Shown: piece after piece, positions 15,058-24,954 of the stretch
Layout of the letters: each line of letters starts with the position of its first letter
Position numbering within the stretch: position 1 is the stretch's first letter
From: an uncultured Bacteroides sp.
GTDB taxonomy: Bacteria > Bacteroidota > Bacteroidia > Bacteroidales > Bacteroidaceae
Direction of reading: 5' to 3'
Length of the DNA: 64,000 bases
Assembly (NCBI GenBank): GCA_949289345.1
Contig: CASENS010000112.1
Location: 1-64,000, forward strand
Made by a program: the position numbers and the translations under genes
The notes under the pieces: model-generated
What the model was told of the DNA's origin: nothing
Database searches by the model: none
The model's input: only the letters and a program-made list of their open reading frames with translations

Positions 15058-17781
15058 ATGGATCAAAAAAGAGTTTACACCTTTGGAAATGGCCATGCGG
15101 AAGGCAAGGCCGACATGAGAAACCTGCTGGGTGGCAAGGGCGCTAACCTTGCCGAAATGAATCTTATCGGAGTTCCGGTTCCTCCCGGATTTACCATCAC
15201 TACGGAAGTTTGTACGGAATATAATGAAAAAGGCCGCGAGAGCGTAGTCGCCCTGCTGAAGGACGATGTGGAGAAATCTATCGCACACATCGAAGGGTTG
15301 ATGAATTCTAAGTTTGGCGACGTGGAAAATCCGTTGCTCGTATCGGTACGTTCGGGCGCACGCGCTTCCATGCCGGGCATGATGGATACCATCTTGAATT
15401 TAGGTCTGAACGATGAAGTAGTAGCCGGACTGGCTCGCAAGACAAACAACGAACGTTTTGCGTGGGACTCTTACCGCCGTTTCGTACAAATGTACGGCGA
15501 CGTAGTGTTGGGCATGAAGCCTACCAATAAGGATGACATCGACCCGTTCGAGGCCATCATCGAAGATATAAAGCATGCAAAAGGCGTGAAGCTGGACAAT
15601 GAATTAGACGTAAACGACTTGAAGGAATTGGTAAAACGCTTCAAGACAGCCGTGAAGGAACGCACCGGACAGGATTTCCCAACCAACGCCTACGAACAGT
15701 TGTGGGGAGCTATCTGCGCCGTGTTCAACTCATGGATGAATGAACGTGCCATCCTCTATCGTAAAATGGAAGGCATACCTGACGAATGGGGAACGGCCGT
15801 CAACGTACAAGCCATGGTGTTCGGCAACATGGGCGACACATCGGCTACGGGCGTATGCTTCAGCCGCGATGCCGCTACGGGCGAAGACCTCTTTAACGGT
15901 GAGTATCTGATTAACGCACAAGGCGAAGATGTAGTGGCCGGTATCCGCACGCCGCAACAGATTACAAAAATAGGCTCCCAGCGCTGGGCCCAGCTGCAAG
16001 GCATCAGCGAGGAAGAGCGCGCCAGCAAATATCCGTCCATGGAAGAAGCCATGCCGGAAATCTACAAACAATTGGATGAACTGCAAACCAAACTGGAGAA
16101 TCACTACCACGACATGCAGGACATGGAGTTCACCGTACAGGAAGGCAAGCTGTGGTTCTTGCAGACCCGTAACGGTAAACGAACCGGCGCTGCCATGGTG
16201 CGTATTGCCATGGAAATGCTAGAGCAGGGCTTGATAGACGAAAAGACCGCTATCGAACGCTGCGAACCGAACAAACTGGACGAACTGCTCCACCCCGTAT
16301 TCGACAAGGAAGAACTCCGCAACGCCAAAGTATTGACCCGTGGACTTCCGGCTTCTCCAGGAGCCGCTTGCGGTCAAATTGTATTCTTTGCCGAAGATGC
16401 CGCCAAATGGCGTGCTGACGGACATCGTGTGGTCATGGTACGTATTGAGACATCTCCGGAAGACTTAGCCGGCATGACCGTTGCCGAAGGTATCCTTACT
16501 GCCCGTGGAGGTATGACCTCACATGCAGCCGTAGTGGCACGTGGTATGGGCAAGTGCTGTGTATCGGGCGCAGGAGCCATCAACGTAGACTATAAGGCAC
16601 GTACGGTAGAAATAGACGGTGTCGTACTGAAAGAAGGCGACTACATTTCATTGAACGGAAGCACGGGCGAAGTTTACCAAGGAAAGGTTCCTACAAAAGC
16701 AGCCGAAGTTTCCGGGAACTTTGCTAAACTGATGGACCTGTGCAACAAATACACCCGTCTGCAAGTACGCACCAATGCCGATACACCTCACGATGCTGAA
16801 GTAGCACGCAAGTTTGGCGCCGTAGGTATCGGACTTTGCCGTACAGAACACATGTTCTTCGAGAACCAGAAGATTATCGCCATGCGCGAAATGATCCTAG
16901 CCCCGGACGCTGAAGGCCGCCGCAAGGCTCTTGCCAAGTTGTTGCCTTATCAGAAAAACGACTTCAAGGGCATTTTCTTGGCCATGGACGGCTATCCAGT
17001 AAACATCCGTCTGCTTGACCCGCCTTTGCATGAGTTCGTGCCCCACGACCAAAAAGGACAGGAAGAAATGGCCGAGGCTATGGGTGTGACGGTAGAATAT
17101 ATCCGTCAGCGTGTGGACAGCCTATGCGAGCACAACCCGATGCTGGGTCATCGCGGATGCCGTCTGGGGAATACATATCCGGAAATCACAGAGATGCAGA
17201 CAGAAGCTATTCTGAGTGCCGCCTGCGAACTGAAGAAGGAAGGTCACGACCCGCATCCTGAAATTATGGTGCCGCTTATCGGTATCTTATATGAGTTTGA
17301 GGCTCAGGAAAAAATTATCCGTGCTACAGCTCAAAAGGTGTTCGAGGAGGAAGGTATCGAAGTACCGTATAAGGTAGGTACGATGATAGAGATTCCGCGT
17401 GCCGCTTTGACAGCCAATCGCATTGCAACACACGCCGAGTACTTCTCCTTCGGTACGAACGACTTGACACAGATGACCTTCGGTTACTCGCGCGACGATA
17501 TCGCCACATTCCTGCCAGTATATCTGGAAAAGAAGATTCTGAAGGTGGATCCCTTCCAGGTACTCGACCAAAAAGGTGTAGGACAACTCATTCAGATGGC
17601 CGTAGAGAAGGGTCGCTCTGTGCGTCCCGACTTGAAGTGCGGCATCTGTGGTGAGCATGGTGGCGAGCCATCGTCCGTGAAATTCTGCCACAAGGTAGGT
17701 CTGAACTACGTCAGCTGTTCACCGTTCCGTGTGCCCATCGCACGTCTGGCCGCGGCGCAGGCTGCCATTGAAGAGAAATAA
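15058..17781 (+). CDS. ppdK: Pyruvate, phosphate dikinase
   Basis: 907 residues, the normal family length. It interconverts PEP, AMP and PPi with pyruvate, ATP and Pi in the cytoplasm. The N-terminal ATP-grasp part holds NLLGGKGANLAEM and PLLVSVRSGARASMPGMMDT. The phosphohistidine domain carries GGMTSHAAVVARGMGKCC with catalytic His489. The C-terminal TIM barrel has the PEP/pyruvate-binding GLCRTEHMFF, SFGTNDLTQMTFGYSRDD and KCGICGEHGGEP with its catalytic Cys at about 864. It is a single gene with its own promoter and a hairpin downstream. In this setting it may supply PEP or save ATP during fermentation. Confidence 0.97.
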   Translation: MDQKRVYTFGNGHAEGKADMRNLLGGKGANLAEMNLIGVPVPPGFTITTEVCTEYNEKGRESVVALLKDDVEKSIAHIEGLMNSKFGDVENPLLVSVRSGARASMPGMMDTILNLGLNDEVVAGLARKTNNERFAWDSYRRFVQMYGDVVLGMKPTNKDDIDPFEAIIEDIKHAKGVKLDNELDVNDLKELVKRFKTAVKERTGQDFPTNAYEQLWGAICAVFNSWMNERAILYRKMEGIPDEWGTAVNVQAMVFGNMGDTSATGVCFSRDAATGEDLFNGEYLINAQGEDVVAGIRTPQQITKIGSQRWAQLQGISEEERASKYPSMEEAMPEIYKQLDELQTKLENHYHDMQDMEFTVQEGKLWFLQTRNGKRTGAAMVRIAMEMLEQGLIDEKTAIERCEPNKLDELLHPVFDKEELRNAKVLTRGLPASPGAACGQIVFFAEDAAKWRADGHRVVMVRIETSPEDLAGMTVAEGILTARGGMTSHAAVVARGMGKCCVSGAGAINVDYKARTVEIDGVVLKEGDYISLNGSTGEVYQGKVPTKAAEVSGNFAKLMDLCNKYTRLQVRTNADTPHDAEVARKFGAVGIGLCRTEHMFFENQKIIAMREMILAPDAEGRRKALAKLLPYQKNDFKGIFLAMDGYPVNIRLLDPPLHEFVPHDQKGQEEMAEAMGVTVEYIRQRVDSLCEHNPMLGHRGCRLGNTYPEITEMQTEAILSAACELKKEGHDPHPEIMVPLIGILYEFEAQEKIIRATAQKVFEEEGIEVPYKVGTMIEIPRAALTANRIATHAEYFSFGTNDLTQMTFGYSRDDIATFLPVYLEKKILKVDPFQVLDQKGVGQLIQMAVEKGRSVRPDLKCGICGEHGGEPSSVKFCHKVGLNYVSCSPFRVPIARLAAAQAAIEEK

Positions 17782-17803
17782 GCATAGTTAATTATCAGAC
17801 ATT

Positions 17804-17843
17804 ATAGGCGGTAAACGTTCATTTGAAGGTGTTTATCGCCTAT
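17804..17843 (+). terminator. Hairpin after ppdK
   Basis: Stem ATAGGCGGTAAAC (17804-17816) against GTTTATCGCCTAT (17831-17843), one mismatch (or G-T pair), 14-nt loop. The following sequence is A/T-rich without a clean T run, so it may only slow or process the transcript. Confidence 0.5.
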
Positions 17844-17865
17844 ATTATATAAAAAAGAGACAAAA

Positions 17866-18351
17866 ATGGAATTAAATGAAGCATCCCCCAAGTTCAAAGA
17901 AGCCGGTATAGCCCCCATGCACACATGTGAACATATCGTAAACCAGGCTATGATACGAATTTTCGGATGCGAAAGGTCTATAGAAGCGCACATTGAACGC
18001 AAAAAAAGCAAGTTGGACTACATTTTGCCCCAACCACCTACCCCCGCCCAAATCGACCAATTAGAAACAGCCGTAAACGAAGTCATAAACCGACATCTGG
18101 ACATCACCGAGGATTTCATAACCCAAGCCGAAGCCCAAGACCGTTTTGACCTACGTCGGCTCCCAGATGATGCCAGCGAGACTGTACGAGTTGTACATGT
18201 CGGTGATTATGACGAATGCCTATGCATTGGAGCACACGTCAACAATACTTCTGAAATCGGGACTTTCCGCATCCTAAGCCATGATTGGGATGCCGACAAT
18301 CACCGATGGCGCATGCGCTTCAAACTTCTTCCCACAAAGAAAAGTATATAA
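17866..18351 (+). CDS. AlaX-like tRNA editing domain protein
   Basis: 161 residues resembling the second additional domain (SAD) of alanyl/threonyl-tRNA synthetases, as found in free-standing AlaX editing proteins that hydrolyse mischarged tRNA. The two zinc motifs are visible: HTCEH (His19, His23) and CIGAH (Cys120, His124). The middle region VNEVINRHLDITEDFITQAEA is the usual linker between them. No synthetase domain is attached. It lies 85 bp after ppdK and 70 bp before plsC. Which mischarged tRNA it acts on is not visible. Confidence 0.75.
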   Translation: MELNEASPKFKEAGIAPMHTCEHIVNQAMIRIFGCERSIEAHIERKKSKLDYILPQPPTPAQIDQLETAVNEVINRHLDITEDFITQAEAQDRFDLRRLPDDASETVRVVHVGDYDECLCIGAHVNNTSEIGTFRILSHDWDADNHRWRMRFKLLPTKKSI

Positions 18352-18390
18352 GAGATTTCCCTTCGTGTCAGCCCAATAAAGACTTTTTCG

Positions 18391-18398
18391 TATATTTG
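18391..18398 (+). promoter_or_regulatory. Putative -7 box of plsC
   Basis: TATATTTG matches TAnnTTTG and ends 23 bp before the ATG. No convincing -33 TTTG is seen. Confidence 0.5.
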
Positions 18399-18421
18399 CA
18401 GCGCCAAATAGAAATACGATT

Positions 18422-19144
18422 ATGAAATATTTTTACTATCTTTATCAGATTTGCATCGCGCTTCCTTTGTTTTTAGTACTGACTCTGCTCACAGCCCTTG
18501 TCACCATCATAGGTTCGCTGATTGGCGGAGCGCACGTATGGGGTTACTATCCGGGGAAAATATGGTCTCAACTCACGTGTTACATACTTCTGCTTCCCGT
18601 TCGAGTGGAAGGAGGCGACAAGTTGGAAAAACATACTTCATACGTATTTGTCCCTAATCACCAAGGGGCATTCGACATTTTTCTGATTTACGGTTTTCTA
18701 GGACGTAATTTCAAATGGATGATGAAAAAAAGCCTACGGAAAATACCTTTTGTGGGTAAAGCTTGTGAAAGTGCCGGCCACATTTTTGTAGACCGCAGCA
18801 ACCCGAAGAAAATGTTGGGCATGATGCGTCAAGCTGAAGCGTCTCTGAAGAACGGTGTATCACTGGTAGTCTTCCCCGAAGGTTCGCGCACGCATGACGG
18901 ACGTCTAGGCGCCTTCAAACGTGGTGCTTTCCAGATGGCGGACGACTTGCAATTGGCCGTAGTTCCCGTCACCATCAACGGCTCGTTCGAAGTACTTCCG
19001 CGCGATGGGAAATGGGTGCATCGCCATGCACTGACACTGACCATCCACGAACCTATTCCACCCAAAGGCAAAGGTCCTGAAAACGTAAAGGAAACAATGG
19101 AAGAAGCCTACAAAGCGGTGGAAAGCGGACTCAAAATAAAATGA
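18422..19144 (+). CDS. plsC: 1-acyl-sn-glycerol-3-phosphate acyltransferase
   Basis: 240 residues. It adds the second acyl chain to lysophosphatidic acid at the inner membrane. The N-terminal 40 residues form a membrane segment (FLVLTLLTALVTIIGSLIGG). Motif I is NHQGAFDIF (in place of the usual NHxxxxD), motif III is VFPEGSRTHDGRLGAFKRGA, and motif IV is AVVPVTINGSF. It could instead be a close relative acting on another lysolipid. It converges with the lipoprotein gene at 19149, only 4 bp apart. Confidence 0.92.
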   Translation: MKYFYYLYQICIALPLFLVLTLLTALVTIIGSLIGGAHVWGYYPGKIWSQLTCYILLLPVRVEGGDKLEKHTSYVFVPNHQGAFDIFLIYGFLGRNFKWMMKKSLRKIPFVGKACESAGHIFVDRSNPKKMLGMMRQAEASLKNGVSLVVFPEGSRTHDGRLGAFKRGAFQMADDLQLAVVPVTINGSFEVLPRDGKWVHRHALTLTIHEPIPPKGKGPENVKETMEEAYKAVESGLKIK

Positions 19145-19148
19145 AGCA

Positions 19149-19895
19149 TCAGTTATTCAGCGCCATGTTTTCGTGCAAGCGCTTGTCCTCCTCTATCAAC
19201 TTCATGTTTTCCTTAGCCTTAGCCACATAATCTTTCACTAACGGATTTTGCTTGAACGACAGAGGGGCTGTTTTTAGGATATCTTCAATGGCGGGCGTCA
19301 TGACCGGATAGGGCAGCGTACTGCACATCATCATAAAAATGCTGGCGCCCAGCGCATTTTCATAATTAGTGGTAATGAAATCTTTCACATACGCATCCAT
19401 AGCCTGGACCATCGAGTCAACTTCATGCTGCAACTGGTCATGAACATCATCCAGACGCACACCATCCAGCACCAAGCGGGCTTCCTTCCTTTCCACCTCA
19501 TTGATGGCACTTTCCATTTTATTGCGTTTGTCTATAAAATCATAAAGCAAATCGTTCAAAGGCGTGCCTTCAGCCTTCAGCTGTGTATTGGAAATGTTCA
19601 CCTTAATCTTTCCATCTTCCAGAACCAGCGGCATCAGTCCTTCCTTACCCATATAAAGGGTCACCATACGCACACTGTCCACCGGTCCCTTCATTTTGAA
19701 CCATCCATGCACCATTTCGGCAGAATCGACCAATCTCCAATCACCATCGTCCTGCAATGCTTTCAGATACAACATTTTTCCATCCAGGCCGGTCACTGAC
19801 GATTTACCTTCTATCCGATAACCTTTAGCACACGAAGCCAAACATAAAAGTCCCGTTAGCAATAACACAACGCCATTCAAACTTGTTTTTAGCAT
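19149..19895 (-). CDS. DUF4369-like lipoprotein
   Basis: 248 residues starting at the ATG at 19895, which gives a lipoprotein signal peptide MLKTSLNGVVLLLTGLLCLASC. The body starts YRIEGKSSVTGLDGKMLYLK and continues with LVDSAEMVHGWFKMKG, a pattern found in N-terminal DUF4369 domains of Bacteroidetes. Those often precede a thioredoxin domain, but no CxxC is present here; the C-terminal half is helical and charged. It is probably attached to the cell envelope. Function is unknown. Confidence 0.8.
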   Translation of the reverse strand: MLKTSLNGVVLLLTGLLCLASCAKGYRIEGKSSVTGLDGKMLYLKALQDDGDWRLVDSAEMVHGWFKMKGPVDSVRMVTLYMGKEGLMPLVLEDGKIKVNISNTQLKAEGTPLNDLLYDFIDKRNKMESAINEVERKEARLVLDGVRLDDVHDQLQHEVDSMVQAMDAYVKDFITTNYENALGASIFMMMCSTLPYPVMTPAIEDILKTAPLSFKQNPLVKDYVAKAKENMKLIEEDKRLHENMALNN

Positions 19896-19922
19896 GTAAG
19901 AAAGATTTATGATTTGTCGCGG

Positions 19923-19952
19923 CAAAGGTATTAATATTCCTTATAATCAAAA
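19923..19952 (-). promoter_or_regulatory. Putative promoter of the DUF4369-like gene
   Basis: The minus strand has TACCTTTG (19923-19930) and a TTTTG (19948-19952) 17 bp upstream, close to the -7/-33 arrangement of Bacteroides. It is back to back with the -7 box of the maturase gene. Confidence 0.55.
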
Positions 19953-19983
19953 TAAGGAAGCAGCTTTTTTCAGTTGGTTTACG

Positions 19984-19991
19984 TATTTTTG
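19984..19991 (+). promoter_or_regulatory. Putative -7 box of the sulfatase-maturase gene
   Basis: TATTTTTG matches TAnnTTTG and lies 38 bp before the ATG at 20030. Confidence 0.5.
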
Positions 19992-20029
19992 CCGAAAATT
20001 AAAACTGAATACTGAAAGAACCCAAATTT

Positions 20030-21271
20030 ATGTCAACAACATACGCACCTTTCGCCAAACCGCTCTACGTGATGCTAAAGCCTGTAGGGGCCTTATGCAA
20101 TCTGGCATGCGACTATTGCTATTACACGGAAAAGTCCAAACTATATCAAGAGGATTCACGACATGTAATGAACGAGAATGTGCTGGAGAAGTTTATAGAG
20201 GAATATATCAACTCGCAAACCATGCCCCAAGTGCTCTTCACCTGGCATGGAGGAGAAACTCTGATGCGTCCCCTATCCTTCTACAAGCGGGTCATGGAAC
20301 TTCAAAAGAAGTACGCCAACGGGCGCACCATAGACAATTGCATCCAGACGAACGGCACACTCCTGACCGATGAGTGGTGCCGCTTTTTCAAGGAAAACAA
20401 TTGGTTGGTAGGCGTATCCATAGACGGACCGCAGGAGTTTCATGACGAATACCGTCGTGACAAACAGGGACGACCGTCCTTCCATAAAGTGATGCAAGGT
20501 ATCAATCTCTTGAAGAAGCATGGCGTAGAGTGGAACGGAATGGCCGTGGTGAACGACTATAACGCCGACTATCCGGTTGAGTTTTATCACTTCTTCAAGG
20601 AGATAGGATGTCACTACATCCAGTTTGCCCCCATCGTGGAGCGTATATTGCCTCATGCGGACGGACGTCATTTAGCTTCTCCAACCGATGTGGACGCGCC
20701 TCTTGCAGACTTTTCCGTCAGTCCCGAACAATGGGGATACTTCCTTTGCGGCCTATTTGACGAATGGGTAAAAGAGGACGTAGGCACCTACTACATCCAA
20801 ATCTTCGACGCCACGCTGGCCAACTGGTGTGGCGAACAACCGGGCGTGTGCAGCATGGCCAAGACGTGCGGACATGCCGGTGTGATGGAGTTCAATGGCG
20901 ATGTCTATGCTTGCGACCACTTCGTCTTTCCCGAATACAAGTTGGGCAACATTAACCAACATACCTTAGTGGAAATGATGTATAGTGAGCGGCAGCAACG
21001 CTTCGGCCAAGCAAAGCAAACCACTTTGCCCCGCCAATGCCGTGACTGCGCTTGGCTTTTTGCCTGCAACGGTGATTGCCCCAAAAACCGTTTCGCCCGC
21101 ACCCGGGATGGTGAACCGGGCTTGAACTATCTCTGTGAGGGCTACCGCAAGTTTTTCGCTCATGTAGCGCCCTACATGGACTTCATGAAGCGGGAGTTGC
21201 AGGCAAAACGCGCCCCGGCTAACGTCATGCAGGCCATTAAAGATGGTAAAATCGTTTCTAACTCTTTATAG
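20030..21271 (+). CDS. Anaerobic sulfatase-maturating enzyme (radical SAM)
   Basis: 413-residue radical SAM protein. It oxidises an active-site Cys or Ser of sulfatases to formylglycine in the cytoplasm. The cluster motif CNLACDYC (Cys23, 27, 30) is followed by YYTEKS, as in the anSME family, then QTNGTLL and the SPASM region (CGEQPGVC, CGHAGVMEFNGDVYACDHFV, then CRDCAWLFACNGDCPKNR), which binds two more 4Fe-4S clusters. No sulfatase gene is in the window, so its substrates are encoded elsewhere. The S46 peptidase gene follows 34 bp later. Confidence 0.93.
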   Translation: MSTTYAPFAKPLYVMLKPVGALCNLACDYCYYTEKSKLYQEDSRHVMNENVLEKFIEEYINSQTMPQVLFTWHGGETLMRPLSFYKRVMELQKKYANGRTIDNCIQTNGTLLTDEWCRFFKENNWLVGVSIDGPQEFHDEYRRDKQGRPSFHKVMQGINLLKKHGVEWNGMAVVNDYNADYPVEFYHFFKEIGCHYIQFAPIVERILPHADGRHLASPTDVDAPLADFSVSPEQWGYFLCGLFDEWVKEDVGTYYIQIFDATLANWCGEQPGVCSMAKTCGHAGVMEFNGDVYACDHFVFPEYKLGNINQHTLVEMMYSERQQRFGQAKQTTLPRQCRDCAWLFACNGDCPKNRFARTRDGEPGLNYLCEGYRKFFAHVAPYMDFMKRELQAKRAPANVMQAIKDGKIVSNSL

Positions 21272-21305
21272 TTCAGCCTACTTAAACAACAAATAAATAT
21301 AATTT

Positions 21306-23465
21306 ATGAAAATCAAAAAGTACCTCGTTGCGGCATTGACCGCGACATTCACCTTCACCGCACAAGCCGATGAAGGCATGTGGCTGCTTCAACTCTTAAA
21401 GCAGCAGAACTCTATCGACTTGATGAAGAAACAGGGTCTGAAGCTGGAGGCCGATGACATCTACAACCCCAACGGTGTCTCGCTGAAGGATGCGGTAGGT
21501 ATTTTCGGAGGAGGTTGCACCGGTGAAATCATCTCGCCCGAAGGACTTATCCTTACCAACCACCATTGCGGATACGCCTCTATCCAGCAACACTCCAGCG
21601 TGGAGCATGACTATCTGACGGATGGCTTTTGGGCTATGAGCCGTGCCGAGGAATTGCCTACACCGGGCTTGAAGTTCCGCTTTGTTCACCGCATTGTGGA
21701 CATTACTGACCTGGTGAACGCCAAGATTAAGGCCGGTGAAGTGGATGAGACACACGCCATGACACGTCCCTTCCTCAACAAGTTGGCCAAAGCCGAGCTG
21801 GAGAAGAGCGACCTCAACGGGAAACCTGGCATCGAACCACTGGCACTTCCCTTCTATGCCGGCAACAAGTATTACCTAATCTATTATAAGGTATATAGCG
21901 ACATACGCATGGTGGCCGCGCCACCGTCAAGCATAGGTAAATTCGGAGGCGAGACAGACAACTGGATGTGGCCGCGTCACACGGGCGACTTTTCCATCTT
22001 CCGTATCTATGCTGACAAACATGGAGAGCCTGCCGAATACAGCACCGACAACGTACCTCTGAAGACTCCCAAGTTCCTCCCTATCTCCATCAAAGGATTG
22101 GACGAGGGCGACTACGCCATGATCATGGGCTTCCCCGGCAGCACCGAACGTTATTTGACACAAAGCGAAGTGAAACAAATGATGATAGCCTCCAACCAAG
22201 CCATGATAGATATGCGCACCGTTTATCTGGACGTGCTGAAAAAGCACATGGCCGAAAGTGACAAAATCCGCATCCAATACGCCAACAAATTTGCCGGAAG
22301 CAGTAACTATTGGAAAAACTCCATCGGCATGAACAAAGCCATTGTGGACAACAACGTATTAGGCACCAAGGCCAATCAGGAGAAGAAGTTCGCCGAGTTT
22401 GCCGCAGGCAAAGCCGAATATGAAGGCGTGGTAAGCAAGATTGATGCCATTGTGGAAAAGGCGACTCCCGTCATGCGCCAATATATGTACATAGCCGAAG
22501 GCTTGCAACGCACCATTGAGTTCGGATGCCCACCCGCAATCATGGATAAAATAAAAGAAGCTATCGAGAACAAAAACGACTCCTTGATGCAAGCTGCCAA
22601 GAAGCAACTGGAAGCTACCTATACCGACATTTACAACAAGGACTATGACAAGGAAGTGGATCGCGCCATAGCTAAAGCCATGCTCCCCGCCTTAGCCAAC
22701 GCCCTCACTCCTGAAGAACTTCCCGCCTTCTATCAGACCATCCGCGATGAATACAAAGGCGACTACAATGCCTACGTAGACGACCTTTTTGACAATTCCA
22801 TCCTCTCCAGCCGCGAGAGTCTGGACAAGTTCCTAAAGAAGCCCAGTGTGAAAGCCATTGAACGTGATCCCGCCACCCACTATAGCAGCGCCAAGATAGC
22901 AAAGTTGAATGAAGTGGCCAAGCAACTTTCTGAGGTTAATGAAGGCATTGACCTCCTGCACAAAGCCTACGTGCGCGGGCTGAACGAGATGAAACTTCCT
23001 GCACCTTCTTATCCGGACGCCAATTTCACCATCCGCCTCACCTACGGCAATGTAAAGTCCTACAACCCCAAAGACGGCGTACACTACAAATACTTCACAA
23101 CCACGGATGGTATTTTGGAAAAAGAAGATTCCGAAAATCCGGAGTTCGTAGTACCCGCCAAGCTGAAAGAACTGATACAGAAGAAAGACTTCGGACGTTA
23201 CGCCATGGCTGATGGCACCATGCCCGTTTGTTTCCTGACGACAAACGACATCACCGGCGGTAACTCCGGATCGCCCGTTATCGATGGAGAAGGCAACTTG
23301 ATAGGCTGCGCTTTCGATGGCAACTGGGAATCATTGAGCGGCGACATCAATTTCGACAAAAACCTGCAACGTTGCATTGCACTGGATATCCGTTACATGC
23401 TCTTCATCCTCGATAAATTAGGCGGCTGCCAACACTTAATTAACGAAATGAACATCGTAGAATAA
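21306..23465 (+). CDS. dpp7: S46 family dipeptidyl-peptidase (DPP7 type)
   Basis: 719 residues, exported serine exopeptidase that releases dipeptides from peptide N-termini in the periplasm. A signal peptide ([21 protein letters not shown]) is followed by [11 protein letters not shown] with the catalytic His. The D/W region [16 protein letters not shown] holds the catalytic Asp, and [14 protein letters not shown] holds the catalytic Ser. At Ser+18 the residue is Gly (CAFDGNWE). As I recall, Gly there goes with DPP7 (hydrophobic P1) and Arg with DPP11 (acidic P1), so DPP7 is preferred. It may be cotranscribed with the maturase gene upstream. Confidence 0.93.
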   Translation: MKIKKYLVAALTATFTFTAQADEGMWLLQLLKQQNSIDLMKKQGLKLEADDIYNPNGVSLKDAVGIFGGGCTGEIISPEGLILTNHHCGYASIQQHSSVEHDYLTDGFWAMSRAEELPTPGLKFRFVHRIVDITDLVNAKIKAGEVDETHAMTRPFLNKLAKAELEKSDLNGKPGIEPLALPFYAGNKYYLIYYKVYSDIRMVAAPPSSIGKFGGETDNWMWPRHTGDFSIFRIYADKHGEPAEYSTDNVPLKTPKFLPISIKGLDEGDYAMIMGFPGSTERYLTQSEVKQMMIASNQAMIDMRTVYLDVLKKHMAESDKIRIQYANKFAGSSNYWKNSIGMNKAIVDNNVLGTKANQEKKFAEFAAGKAEYEGVVSKIDAIVEKATPVMRQYMYIAEGLQRTIEFGCPPAIMDKIKEAIENKNDSLMQAAKKQLEATYTDIYNKDYDKEVDRAIAKAMLPALANALTPEELPAFYQTIRDEYKGDYNAYVDDLFDNSILSSRESLDKFLKKPSVKAIERDPATHYSSAKIAKLNEVAKQLSEVNEGIDLLHKAYVRGLNEMKLPAPSYPDANFTIRLTYGNVKSYNPKDGVHYKYFTTTDGILEKEDSENPEFVVPAKLKELIQKKDFGRYAMADGTMPVCFLTTNDITGGNSGSPVIDGEGNLIGCAFDGNWESLSGDINFDKNLQRCIALDIRYMLFILDKLGGCQHLINEMNIVE

Positions 23466-23504
23466 AACACACAAAGTCACAGCCTATACCGGTTGTACAA
23501 TTAA

Positions 23505-23593
23505 CCACAGATTTTTATTCATACATATTACATAGCATACCTCTGAAACGCGACAGACGTCACATTGGTAAATGTATGAATAAGAATCTGTGT
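23505..23593. repeat. Hairpin repeat between dpp7 and the HD gene
   Basis: An inverted repeat of about 21 bp: CACAGATTTTTATTCATACAT (near 23505) and its complement with one mismatch near 23573-23593. The right side continues into a CTGTGTCATCTGCC stretch similar to the inner repeat of the element at 278-537. It could be a relic of the same type of element. Confidence 0.65.
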
Positions 23594-23640
23594 CATCTGC
23601 CCTATCCGTGCCAGTGTGCTCCTAATTTTGAAAAACATTT

Positions 23641-24870
23641 ATGTCCTACGAACGAAAAATCATCAACGACCCAGTCTTCGGGTTCATCAACATACCGAAA
23701 GGGCTGCTTTACGACTTAGTGTGCCACCCCTTGTTACAAAGGCTCACCCGCATCAAGCAAGTGGGACTTTCCTCCGTAGTCTACCCAGGGGCGCAGCACA
23801 CTCGTTTCCAACATTCTCTAGGTGCCTACTACCTGATGTGCGAAGCTATCCAGCACCTGACAGCCAAAGGCAACTTCATCTTCGACAGCGAGGCTGAAGC
23901 CGTAGAGGCGGCCATCCTGCTGCACGACATCGGGCACGGTCCTTTCTCCCACGTGCTGGAAGATACCATTGTACCGGGCGTGTCGCACGAAGACATCTCC
24001 CTCCTACTCATGGAGCGCATCAACCGCGAGATGAACGGACAACTGACACTGGCCATCCAAATCTTCAAAGACGAATACCCAAAGAAGTTTCTGCACCAAC
24101 TGGTAAGCGGGCAACTCGATGTAGACAGATTGGATTATTTACGTAGGGACAGTTTCTATACAGGCGTAACCGAAGGCAACATCGGCTCGGCACGCATCAT
24201 CAAGATGCTCGACGTGAAGGACGACCACTTAGTGGTAGAGGCCAAAGGCATCTACTCCATCGAAAATTTCCTTACCGCCCGACGCTTGATGTATTGGCAA
24301 GTCTACCTGCACAAAACATCCGTGGCCTACGAACAGATGCTTATCAGCACCCTACTGCGAGCCAAAGAATTGGCCTCCCGTGGGGCAGAACTTTTTTCCT
24401 CACCAGCCTTGAAATATTTTCTCTACCACAACATCAACCGCGATGTCTTCTATAGTGACCCCACCTGTCTGGAGAATTTCATCCTGCTGGATGACAACGA
24501 CATCTGGACTTCCTTGAAAGTATGGTGCGGACATCCGGACAAAGTTCTTTCCACACTCAGTCAAGGCATGGTGAACCGCCACATCTTCAAAGTAGAAATC
24601 TCCAACGAACCATTTGATGAAGAACGAAAAGAGGAACTGACCCGCCAAGTCAGTCAAGAGTTGGGCATAACACCAACCGACGCCGCCTATTTCGTCACCA
24701 CCTCCAGCATTGAAAAAAACATGTACGATCCAGCCGACGACAGCATCGAGGTTATCTACAACGACGGAAGCACGAAAAACATAGCCGAAGCTTCGGATAT
24801 GCTCAACATCTCCCTCTTGTCCAAGAAAGTAAAAAAACACTACTTATGCTACCAACGTCTGCATAAGTAA
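23641..24870 (+). CDS. HD-domain phosphohydrolase
   Basis: 409 residues, cytoplasmic. It has an HD metal-dependent phosphohydrolase fold: GAQHTRFQHSLGAYYL (first His53), then AILLHDIGHGPFSHVLE with the HD pair at 95-96, and LDVDRLDYLRRDS (the distal Asp). The YERKIINDPVFGFI start is shared with the deoxynucleotide triphosphatase-like proteins of this group. The natural substrate is not shown. It comes before the lipid A genes, with 84 bp between it and lpxD, perhaps by chance. Confidence 0.9.
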   Translation: MSYERKIINDPVFGFINIPKGLLYDLVCHPLLQRLTRIKQVGLSSVVYPGAQHTRFQHSLGAYYLMCEAIQHLTAKGNFIFDSEAEAVEAAILLHDIGHGPFSHVLEDTIVPGVSHEDISLLLMERINREMNGQLTLAIQIFKDEYPKKFLHQLVSGQLDVDRLDYLRRDSFYTGVTEGNIGSARIIKMLDVKDDHLVVEAKGIYSIENFLTARRLMYWQVYLHKTSVAYEQMLISTLLRAKELASRGAELFSSPALKYFLYHNINRDVFYSDPTCLENFILLDDNDIWTSLKVWCGHPDKVLSTLSQGMVNRHIFKVEISNEPFDEERKEELTRQVSQELGITPTDAAYFVTTSSIEKNMYDPADDSIEVIYNDGSTKNIAEASDMLNISLLSKKVKKHYLCYQRLHK

Positions 24871-24954
24871 TTGCAAAATATTCCTTGCAAGTTAAGGATA
24901 TATCAAAAAAAAGTCCGTTATTTGTAGGTTGAAAACCATCAAACAAGAAAAAAT

